Notes under the pieces: generated by a model | Database searches by the model: none | The model's input: the letters and a program-made list of their open reading frames with translations, nothing else | What the model was told of the DNA's origin: nothing | Translations under genes and position numbers: made by a program | Source: Anthopleura xanthogrammica | Lineage: Eukaryota; Cnidaria; Anthozoa; Actiniaria; Actiniidae | Direction: 5' to 3' | Assembly (NCBI GenBank): GCA_964019055.1 | Contig: OZ025211.1 | Span: 1,440,635 to 1,504,634 of the forward strand | Length of the DNA: 64,000 bases | Shown: positions 31,801-58,057 of the stretch, piece after piece | How the letters are laid out: each line of letters opens with the position of its first letter | Numbering within the stretch: the stretch's first letter is position 1

Positions 31801-34157
31801 CAAGCAGCGACAAAACGAACCTTCTAGATGAAACTAATGGAGTGAGTAATCTACAGGATCAGTACTGGTAAAATCTATATCTGTTAAGATATAAAGAGTT
31901 GCCAAAAATGAATAAATGAACGAGATATAGAAAGAACGCGAAAGTGTCTATAAAAAGACCAAAGGATCGGTGACATTTTCCTTTCTTATCTGATGGAAAA
32001 ATGCTAGAATTTGACTCAGAACCAGCAATAATGATTAGGTTTTCAAACGCATCAGACACCGCGGAAGCGAGGAGGCTTAGCATTTTTAGACAAACATTAT
32101 TTTCTGTTATGAGCTGCCTAAAGTTTTGACATGGCTTTAATGCAATAAATATGTTGCAATTCCCCATAAAACCGCGGCACTGGACATCGCATTTCAAAGG
32201 GCCAAAATTTCCAAATTTTCAGGGGGGTGGGGGCACTACCCCGGACCCCCAGATTAGCCCCCCTCCTTCAAAACTGTGCTCCGCAGTCCCTGTGTATGGG
32301 ATCATGATATGATGGGGTGCATGCTAACATGTTTATATATTATATTGATATTTATAGTTTGTATTGACACTGGTAAGATGTGCTGGTGGTGGAGTGTGAT
32401 GAAATGGTGCAGTCCTAAAAACGACTACTCCAGGAATCAATGTCCAAAGCGATGCAACCTCTGCCCTACTGCCCCAGGTACAACACCAATAAACCCTTTC
32501 AGCTTGAGCGCAATGTTTTCCCATTTCAGACCACGTATCATTCTCTTGAGAATAAGATTCTTTGTTTGAGTTGTATCCATATTCACGTGTGTTCTCAGGC
32601 GCAACTGCCAAACAAAAAATGATACTCTAGGGAATGGCACGTGGTCTGAAATGGAAAAAACATTACGCCCAAGCCGAAAATGTCTATTCACGCATCAACC
32701 ATTCCGCGCTACTGCTCTAAGCGCATGCTCAGGGGATTAAAAAGTGAGATAATATTTTGTAAGACATGTTATATTTTAGTTGTATTTTTCTTGTCAAACA
32801 CAATTTTCATTAAATATTCAAAATCACGTACCGTTAAGCGAATTTTGAGTCAAATAGACCAAAAAATTGCATATTTTACAAAATATTATTCCACTTTTTA
32901 ATCCCCTGAGCATGCGCTTAGAGCAGTAGCGAAGAATGCTTAATGCGTGTATTGTACATTCTAACTGTAGATTGTACATTGTAGAGTGAATTAAATCACT
33001 AAACCCGTGAAATAGATATTAGACTAATACACTTTAGTAGACCCTAATTCCATTGCTTTCTTTTGTGTCTATTTGACTATTACACGTTAAAAAGCAATTT
33101 TATTTCATGGGTTTAGTGTTTTCACTCTATAGATGGTCATTTGCTTATAAATTTTTCGATTTGCTTCTAGCGTTAGTGACATCTTCATTGGTAACGCAAT
33201 CTCCCATCACACAAGCAATATCTTCAGTCACAGCATCTATTTCCGTCACGCCTGCATATTCCACCAGTATGGTTATGACAAGTAGTAGTATTTCACCAAC
33301 ACAAGTGACAACATCGTCATCATCAGTTCAAGACTGTAAACTTCCCACTTTACCATTCAGTGATAATGTCCTTCAAGAGATGTACATGATCGGTCACGTG
33401 TTATCTCAGCATGTTGTTGTATCCGAGGCTCACTGTGAAGATCTGTGTCTGCGCGCGCATCTCTGCCTGGGTTATAACTTCAATCAGGATCAGAATGCGG
33501 GCTCAAAACACTGTGAACTTCTGGATCACGTTGATAATTTCTCACCTAAACCTGGAAACGTTTTTCGACTGTTTGACAGAGACGCCGTAGTAAGGGTACG
33601 GTACCTTATCAATTCTTCAATAGTCCCCTTCACAGTTCCCTGTGCCATCTTGAACGGTAGCCGTAACTTTGCCTCGAAGCGAGACATGAGATGACCAAGG
33701 GCACTAGGACACCTAAAGTGGTTGGATTTCTATAGTTTTCCCCCGATTATTTGAATCAAATGAACGTTATTTTTGTTTACTTATCTTGTATTTGTGTTCC
33801 TTTGCTGCTAAAATTAAGTTTTACTTCAAAGGTCAAAGGGTTTGAATAACCGATTTGTACTTATTCCAGTAACGGCCGTTTCGTACTTGGCTCTGTATGT
33901 AACAACAGAAACGCGACCGCGCGATGCTCGTTACGTCAGTAATACTTAACCGCCGGATCGTTAGGTGTCCTAATTCCGGAAAGGCTAATATGGATTCAGT
34001 ATCTTTATCCCCCAACCCACGTACTCCACTAGAAAACAAAACTCAAGCTCATAGCTACCCTGGTATCTAACATTACATATCCTTTATCCGCTTAACAAAG
34101 TCTTTTTTTTTGCAGGAAATATTAGGAAATGGTGAGGCTGCATGTGCACGGAGATGA
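28876..34157 (+). CDS. secreted ShKT / Ser-Thr linker / PAN-apple protein
   Basis: Four exons: 28876-28951, 32358-32477, 33171-33589 and 34116-34157. They join in phases 1, 1 and 0, giving 657 nt and 218 aa. Residues 1-24 are a signal peptide (core CLLVVTMVMVA). Residues 27-61 hold six cysteines spaced 6-8-10-3-2, a ShKT-like fold, opening CIDTGKMC. Residues 66-117 are a Ser/Thr/Val-rich linker likely to be O-glycosylated. Residues 121-200 form a PAN/apple domain (HCEDLCLRA, GYNFNQ, FRLFDRD). The last exon adds 13 residues with one Cys. Known: ShKT modules occur in ion-channel toxins but also in many non-toxin secreted or matrix proteins; PAN binds protein or sugar. With a mucin-like linker and PAN attached, a matrix, mucus or recognition role is at least as likely as venom. 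The PAN exon is out of phase with the downstream pentraxin exons, which supports a separate gene. Confidence 0.72.
29056..32340. other. intron 1 of the ShKT-PAN gene
   Basis: Holds a degenerate CCTTGTCCTAA tandem (29421-29458), a 21-G run (31626-31646) and C- and G-rich transposon-like patches (31005-31060, 32220-32290). No other coding exon was recognised. Confidence 0.5.
32490..32694. mobile_element. MITE family A, copy 1
   Basis: Inverted arms with TTTCAGACCACGT and ACGTGGTCTGAAA. The ends resemble 44001-44164 and the half copy at 53331-53395. It starts 13 bp after the donor of the ShKT exon. Confidence 0.7.
32706..32931. mobile_element. MITE with CGCTACTGCTCTAAGCGCATGC ends, intact copy
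   Basis: 40-bp inverted terminal repeats and a 226-bp total. The interior is an inverted version of the 3340-3852 element interior (TTTTAGTTGTATTTTTCTTG). It lies directly beside the preceding MITE. Confidence 0.85.
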
Positions 34158-34361
34158 TCAGAAAGAATGACTTAATGATGAGAAACAAATGAGATTCATC
34201 ACATGATCAACTGACCAGATCTTGTGAACAGATTTGATTCTAGATCTCAATTAATGACAACGCTGCTTCACAAACGAGAACTTGGTATTCGTACAACGTC
34301 CGAAAGCGAAGTTTTGCGGAACGTTCGTAATCGTTTCAATATCGATTTGCTAACATCTTAG

Positions 34362-34543
34362 TGAGTGAGTGAGTGAGCTCGAGTGAGTGAGTGAGTGAGT
34401 GAGTGAGTGAGTGAGTGAGTGAGTGAGTGAGTTGAGTGAGTGAGTGAGTGAGTGAGTGAGTGAGCTCGAGTGAGTGAGTGAGTGAGTGAGTGAGTGAGTG
34501 AGTGAGTGAGTGAGTGAGTGAGTGAGCGAGCGAGTGAGAACTC
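34362..34543 (+). repeat. (GAGT)n microsatellite with GAGCTC interruptions
   Basis: About 40 tetramers broken by two GAGCTCGAGT motifs and one GAGTTGAGT. Between the two PAN genes. Confidence 0.95.
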
Positions 34544-34735
34544 GTTTCTACGCTTCGCGTATCCATGTACAAGTACACTGTTTTGTTTCAGGTGGATCAA
34601 ACAATCGGTCATGATCAGGCACTTTCACTTTTCAAATCTCTCCGCAACCTTTGTTTTCTACGAGTCTTAAGGTGTTTTACAACTCGTCTGTTCTACGACG
34701 GTCCAACGACAACTCAATAGGGAATTTGCATTATC

Positions 34736-35206
34736 ACGTGATGGCAGCCATAGCTAGCCATGACAGGAGGCAGGAACAATAGACCTTTTTACCGATACGG
34801 CGGCCATCTTAAATTATGGGACGCTGAGGGGGCAAACGTGGAACTATTTATAAAGCAAAGAGTGGCTGGGTTACTTTCTCAAATAATTTGGTGCTTTAGT
34901 GTTTCACATATCGCTCCAACTATCAGCAAATTCAATTGGTTTTTAGATGTGCTTCTCAATTGATAACGTTAATTGAACTATATGAAAAGACACCCTGACA
35001 GCTGTGCATACTATACATTTTCCAATAATTGCCTCCTCGGCATCTCATGTCTTACTTAAAACAATAGAATTTAAGATGGCCGCCGTATCGGTAAAAAGGT
35101 CTATTGGACTGGTCTAATCTGATTTACATGAGAAAGAATTCAGTTTCCCTGAGGGAAAGACTCTATTGTTGTGCCTCCTGTCATGGCTGCCATCACTTGA
35201 TAGTGC
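34736..35206. mobile_element. composite palindromic element
   Basis: Outer arms contain GATGGCAGCCAT and GACAGGAGG; inner arms TAGACCTTTTTACCGATACG with GCGGCCATCTTAAAT. The right outer and inner arms are separated by about 65 bp (35104-35170) with no left counterpart, so two elements are probably nested. Confidence 0.65.
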
Positions 35207-35484
35207 AAAGCCTGTTGTACGAACGGCGGGCTGTACCAATCGTTATATCAAATATTATTATACAATTATCATGAATATAAATGACACGTGCTTTCCGGCC
35301 GTGTTTTGTAAATAGCACCTTCAGAACTGCATGATATACTACTTGTTGGGCTACCTGTGTTGATGATTTTCAAAAACATGAAATCCAAGATAACATATTG
35401 CAGATATCAGAGTTACAAAGGGGTAACCTAAGGGTGGAGGAGTCGGGTTCTAAAGGTAATGAGGGGGAGGGGTATATTTAACGT

Positions 35485-35724
35485 GGCTGTTAATGATAAT
35501 TAATGATAATGATTTATGATTTATATAGCACCCTTTCTATATGGATATAATCATGAGAGGCACTGAGGGTGGTCACTGCCAGGGTTTCTTTACGTCCTCA
35601 GTGGTTCTTTTACGTCCCTCCGATATTGGTTAGTGATGAAGTGTGGAGAGACGGGACCGCCATTTAAAGTGGTCATCCGAGCCACTTAAAAGTCTAACTG
35701 TTTGTCGGATGTAATTACAAAGGT

Positions 35725-35769
<45 letters not shown>

Positions 35770-35840
35770 CCGGGACTCGAACCACGACCTCCCGCACGAA
35801 AATCCGGTGCTCAACCAACTGAGCCAACCAGGCTCATAAC
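35485..35840 (-). mobile_element. tRNA-derived SINE, minus strand
   Basis: The head at 35840-35760 reads TGGCTCAGTTGGTTGAGCAC (box A) and GGTTCGAGTCCC (box B). The body runs to an AATCATTATCATTAATTA tail near 35490. This SINE differs from the 14651 family. Confidence 0.7.
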
Positions 35841-36851
35841 TGATAACATTCTACCTAAGGCAAAGCAATGGAGAACCGTATTTGATATACATATAAAACA
35901 TGTCCTATATGTAAGGAAATCAAACGTTCTTGTTTCAAGGTTCAGAGGGTCGATCTATTCATTAAAGTGGCTACTGACTGTGAAATACGCTTTTTGCATT
36001 AGCTTGTGTTTTTTAAGAAATTCTGCTGGCATTTTTACAATTTCTCAAGATACCATGATGGATAATTAGTTATATTCATGTCAGTTTGAACTCCCGGCTG
36101 CGTCCGGTCCAACTGAGGAATAAAAATAAATGATTGATCATAACGTCGATAAAACAAACATGAAATGAAGTCAAGTGGACCAAACAAAAAAGCTGTAGTA
36201 AGATCCGGCATATGACTTGTCGTATCGCTGGTCTAGAGATGATCAATTATGGACGTGTTCAGGGACGATATTGATCAGAAAAGGCGAATTTTATTTTCTT
36301 CCTTTTAGAAATTAAGGAAAGGGATAGGAATTATATAGTTTATCGATCTGTTCCACGTGGTTTACCAATACAATGCTGGGAGATGCTTCGTTACTTCGTT
36401 CTTTTACGGCATTTAAATCGCTTAATTTTTTGATATTAGCCCCTTGATATGTCACACGAGGAAAAGTGAAAACACCGACATGACACATTTGATAAAAACG
36501 TTACCACTTCTCACAGATAGGCTTATGTAAGCGATATTCTAAGTGAGCTTAGTTTGAGGGCCTTTGAGGGGTGTTCTTATTTCTATCAGAAGCAAAAACC
36601 AATGCTGTTTATGTTTTCGTTCATAACTAACTGCACACATAAGGTGTTACAGTGTTGATAAACGCATCCATGCTTCCGCTAATACCATTAAATAAGTAGT
36701 GCAGCTGAAATAACTTGTTATATGGCAGCAATTGAAGACACAAAGAAAACTGCCCAGCAAGAGTCACAACTGATTACACACTGCTAAAAGTACAAAAAAG
36801 GTTTTATCCGGCGTCATTCTTGTTCAGTCGTCCACGCTATAGTGAGAGAAT

Positions 36852-39442
36852 ATGGTTATCTTACCATCGACACGAGGGATAATATTCACTCTGTTATGGA
36901 TGATGGTGAATGGATCGACGTTCACCTGGTCACACGAAAACATCAGACTATTTGGTAGGTGAAACTCGGTGATAATAATAATAATAATACACTTTATTTA
37001 TACACGGTAAATCCTTCAGGGTTATATACTAATTTAAAATTACATAAAAAAATACTATGGATGAGATGTATGGATGAGATAGTCACTTTATTTTTCCTTT
37101 CGTGACTTTTTCTGTTCAGAGTATCGACTTATGAACAATATTTTCTGTGTGTAAAAGTTGACAGTATTCGACTCCTGGTGGAACATTGTCCCACTACGAT
37201 AGCGATGCAAAGAAAAATAATATTTTAAGTTTACCGCAACGTATCATGGTCTGTGGAACTGTTTTAATGGTGCACTTTAAGTGCATCCTGTTACGAGAAT
37301 TTAGATCACAAGAATTTGTTGCCTATAACTAGCGTATTTTCTTTTTACTAAAGATGCAGACATCGTCTTTAAAGCAAACGAATCGAGTGTGGTTCAGATC
37401 CAAGTGTCTGATCCCTTGGCGAAACTCACTGTTTGTTTTTGGCTCAAACTTGATCCCTTGCCATGGCCGATGGGGTCGTTAGTGTTTTTTAACTATTCTA
37501 CCTATAAAAAAGATGAAGTCGTTATTGAATATCAAGATACTATCCAGTTTGCTGTGGGTGAAAACATAATGTAAGTGTGATGTAGAAAGCCGCATTTAGC
37601 AGAGCAAGTTTCCCTTGACAAGTCAGTTTTTGTTGACAAGTCTTCACTCTTTGCTCGGGTAGATGAGGGAAAGCGGGCACAACTGAAACTTGTCATCAAC
37701 TACGCACGCGCGCAAGAAAAGGTACCTCGTCAATAGAAAATTATCAAAGAAAACTTGCTGATCGTCTAAGCGATCGACGAAAACTGTCAAGGATACCTGT
37801 AAAGGGAAAATTGCTTGAGTGAATGATAAACATGGTCTTCAGTTTTTTTCTTTTGCTTTCAAGATTGATAAGCAATTCTTTCCCCCACCTGGACTTCCTG
37901 GACGACGGCAAGTGGAAGTTCATCTGTGTCCAATGGGAAAACAAGAATGGTATGACGTCACTTTACATTAATGGAAACATGGTGGCGAATGAAACGAATA
38001 AACAAAAGAACTACGAGCTGGGGAATGGTGGTGTAAGACTGGAACTTGGGTATTCATCAGCACAGGATCTTGATGGACGAATGACTTGTGTGAACGTCTG
38101 GGATGTTCTGTTGTCCACTGACAGGATTCTTCGATTATATCGGGCTCATGACTGTGGCAACAATTTGAGAGACCCTATCATAGGCTGGCAAGATATTAGT
38201 ACGAAGCTGAGAGACACGGGGTCAGCATTACTAGTGACTCCATCCGAGTTAAATAATGAACAAGGTAAATAAACAGCTGAATATGTCGAGTAATTAAGGA
38301 GGCAGTGCACGATTTGTCATCACCTTGACAACTATATAACCCATATAGACCCCTTGCAGCTCGCTGGAATGCAGCTCAATTTGGAAGACAAAACAATAGG
38401 TTCCAATTCTCAGGAGATTAAAATTCTTTTGTTTTGCCCTCCAATTGAGCTGCTCTGACGTCACGTGCAAGGGGTATATAACAGATATTTATCAATCAAT
38501 ATTCTTTTTATTCAAATAAACAACTGACCATGTCAAGTAATTAAGAAGACAGAAGATGATTTTCAACACCATGACAACCATATGACAACTCATATAAAAA
38601 ATATCTATCAGCCAATATTCTTTTTATTAAAAAAAACGACCATTTCGAGTAATTAAAGAGGCAGTAAATGATTTTTCATCACCATGACAACCATATAACA
38701 ACCTATATGACAGATATTTATCAACTAATAATACTTGAAGAGAGCACAGAGAAAAAATATGTTTAAATAAATGTTTAAAAAAAAAACAACTAATAATACT
38801 ATTATCCAACAGTTATCCCAACTACCACCTGCAATAAACCCCATCTTCTACATGGCCAAATCTATCCAGAAAGATCTATAACTGGTCATGTGATATCAAC
38901 AAGAGAAGTTCTTTCAGAACTCCAGTGCCAAGACTACTGTTTGAGAGCAGAAGGGTGTGATGCTTTCAACATTAAACAACAAGGTACCATAGCAAAGAAA
39001 ACATGTCAGCTGATTAGTGGAGTGACTGGAGTAAGCAGAAATTCTTTTTACGGCTATGGAAGAATATTCGACAGAGGCAGCATGCAAAAGGTATGTATAA
39101 ATACACTAATTCCATGCATTCACTATTTTTGGACATTTTGTGCTTTCAATAAGTTAATATAGGTGGATGTCATTTTTATAAACATGTGCCAACCATTCTA
39201 ACAATAGGTTTTGTCACTTTACTTTGTTGGATTGTCCAATAACTTTCTGGTTGGCAATTTAAATAACAATAAACTATAATATCTTTCGTCATCTTACACC
39301 CACCTATACTTCTCAGTTTTTGTAGACTGTGTTGCAAAATTGTATTCATTGAATCAATAACGATCATTTTATTGTTTTTTAGGCTCTTCTTGAACCATGT
39401 TCTGAAACTAAAGAGAAAACAGTTCCTAACATACCAACATAG
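36852..39442 (+). CDS. secreted pentraxin-like / PAN-apple protein
   Basis: Five exons: 36852-36954, 37354-37570, 37864-38264, 38813-39090 and 39383-39442. They join in phases 1, 2, 1 and 0, giving 1059 nt and 352 aa. A signal peptide (IIFTLLWMMVNGS) is followed at about residues 37-240 by a pentraxin/concanavalin-like LamG domain with TVCFWLK, KWKFICVQWENKNG, LELGYSSAQ, VNVWDVLLS and IIGWQDI. The classical HxCxSWxS signature is degenerate here (FICVQWE). Residues 247-325 are a PAN/apple domain (LQCQDYCLRAEGCDAFN, RIFDRGS). A 19-residue tail with one Cys ends the protein. Known: pentraxins are secreted calcium-dependent pattern-recognition lectins; PAN binds protein or carbohydrate. Inference: an extracellular recognition or adhesion protein. 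It lies in tandem with the ShKT-PAN gene and tail-to-tail with SLC35E3. Confidence 0.8.
36966..37030 (+). mobile_element. retroelement 3' tail fragment
   Basis: (AAT)n followed by ACACTTTATTTATACACGG, a common inverted SINE/LINE end. It lies just after the signal-peptide exon of the pentraxin-PAN gene. Confidence 0.35.
38265..38730 (+). repeat. about 115-bp intronic tandem repeat, three copies
   Basis: Units with GAGTAATTAA-AGGCAG, CATCACCATGACAACCATAT and ATATTTATCAA start right at the donor of exon 3. The first copy is interrupted by a MITE (38348-38475). Confidence 0.8.
38348..38475. mobile_element. 128-bp MITE with ACCCCTTGCA ends
   Basis: Ends ACCCCTTGCA / TGCAAGGGGT are flanked by a duplicated ATATA. 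Uninterrupted neighbour repeat units show the empty site. A related half copy lies at 45602-45665. Confidence 0.85.
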
Positions 39443-39585
39443 CATGATCCTGCTCTTGACAACAATATGACAAAGAATCAACAGTGACCCATTAAGACAT
39501 TCCTTAAAACCAGTAGATTGTCAAACATGACAACGTTATTAAAAGTAAATATTTTTTTTGTATTAATGGTGAACTTCCACATTTC

Positions 39586-39591
39586 TTTATT
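39586..39591 (-). promoter_or_regulatory. poly(A) signal of SLC35E3
   Basis: AATAAA on the minus strand, about 42 bp after the SLC35E3 stop. It is about 150 bp from the stop of the convergent pentraxin-PAN gene, so the two 3' ends are very close or overlap. Confidence 0.6.
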
Positions 39592-39632
39592 GTAAAATGT
39601 GTAATATTCCATCTGTGTTATATCATTGCATG

Positions 39633-56572
<16,940 letters not shown>

Positions 56573-58057
56573 CTTGAATCCTTCCTTCCTGTCTGTCCAG
56601 TCACGTGCCTAACACGGCTACCAAGCAGTTGTATTGGTACCAATGTATTGGTAAAGGGAGGGGAGGGTGAAAACAATAGTAGCTTTTCTGAGAGCTTTCA
56701 TTTTCACAATTTGTAGGTGACAGCACTACAGAAGAGATTTCTCCGCTTGCCTTTCGAGACTTTCAAGCTCCAGCTCAGACTGGATCAAATGTGAGTTGAG
56801 TTTGTTTGATGTTTTGTTCTTTCCCTTGCCACGAGGGTTCTCTCCGGTTTTCTTCTCTCCGTAGAAACCAACTTGTGAGTTGAGTGTTGTATGTAGTAAA
56901 TATAGAATGTAGTGGTAGTGTGTGTGGAGCGAACCTCACGGGAGGGTTTTGAATTAAGGGGGGGGGGGGGGGGGGGGTCCCAATCCCATTTCCCAGCCCA
57001 AAATTTTGCAAAATCTCAGTCCCAGTCATGCAAAATCTCAGTCCGAGTTAGAAATCTTGCAAAATCCAAAATCCCAGTAATTTCTAAATCCCAGTCTCAG
57101 TGCATGAAACCCCATTTTCCCAGCCCAAAAAAGGCGAATCCCAGCTCCCATTTTACCCCTTCATAGATCATAGAAGACCCTCTCACGGAGGAGCCCTGTA
57201 CGGAAAGCGATGGTCGTAAAATATACGTTTTTACTCTCTTTGCAGTTTATTAGTAAAACTTTATTTTCAAAATAAGTTATTATTCATTACAACTATGTAC
57301 ACTCTAACAATCTAAAAACACGAATCAGTCAATAGCCCACGACAAGTCTGTACTGGAGAACGGAAAACTGCAGGGCTGTACTAATTCCAGCTGATCTGAA
57401 ATGTGACGTAGAAATGAAGTTACTGCAAAACTGAGGTGTCATGACTGAGCCTGCGAAAATTGACTTATAAAAGTTTATATCTGAGATAAATTTAGATTTT
57501 CAGGAGAGGTTTAGGATATTTCGTATACATTTACTATAATATTCAATTATTGAGTGGGAAAATAAAGTAAAGAAATAACCGTTTCCCGAGTCGCTGGGCT
57601 ACTAAGGATGACACCTTAGTTTTGCAAATTTTCTCGAATCTCATTGGCTAATATTTTTTCTCAGATCAGCTGGTAAGGAGTGACCAATGCAACTGTTGTA
57701 TTGTATGTAGTACACTCAACAAAATCACTCGGTTCTGATAAGTCGAGAACTAGTGCAATTAATTACGAATTGTACGAGACTAATGCTGAGTATTTGCTTC
57801 AGGTTTACCTGATAAAGCCTATGTTACCAGGGACGTTAGGTGCGACACCTAGAGACCTTTAGAACTAAAATGCATTATTTGAGGCCAAAGTCTTAGTAAT
57901 CACGGTAATCATGAATATCAGTAGATGCCGCACGGTTACTATAGCAACACTTTACACATATTAGCTAAACTAGCCCTCACGCAGTGACTTTGTACGTATT
58001 TTTCTGTCTCACTAACTACACAGGACTGAGTGGTCAGTCTTGAAGTGTTATCCAGCA
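56573..58057. other. intergenic region upstream of WASHC4 and beyond the CUB/F5-8C stop
   Basis: Contains the interrupted SINE. A TIR element at 57390-57675 (AGCTGATCTGA / TCAGATCAGCT) shares its right half with 9930-10045. No gene was seen. An AATAAA on the minus strand near 57263 may be a distant poly(A) site. Confidence 0.5.
56758..57220 (+). mobile_element. SINE interrupted by a poly-G element
   Basis: The body matches 43175-43440 read on the other strand: GTGAGTTGAGTTTGTTTGAT, then GCGAACCTCACGG. It resumes at about 57180 (CTCTCACGGAGGAGCCCTG). Between lie a G run (56961-56978) and repeated AAATC-CCAGTC-type motifs. It sits upstream of the WASHC4 start. Confidence 0.6.

Noticed and set aside
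32358..32477. ShKT exon as proof of a venom toxin
   Set aside because: ShKT modules are common in non-toxin proteins, and the attached linker and PAN domain are atypical for toxins, so only the domain is claimed.
35762..35840. Possible minus-strand tRNA gene
   Set aside because: The boxes are good, but it is joined to a SINE body and tail, and the anticodon arm and acceptor stem do not pair convincingly.
33107..38272. One long gene joining the first PAN exon to the pentraxin exons
   Set aside because: The PAN exon ends in phase 0 while the pentraxin exon needs phase 1. A signal-peptide exon at 36852 fits the pentraxin exon exactly, and 34116-34157 gives an in-frame end for the first gene.
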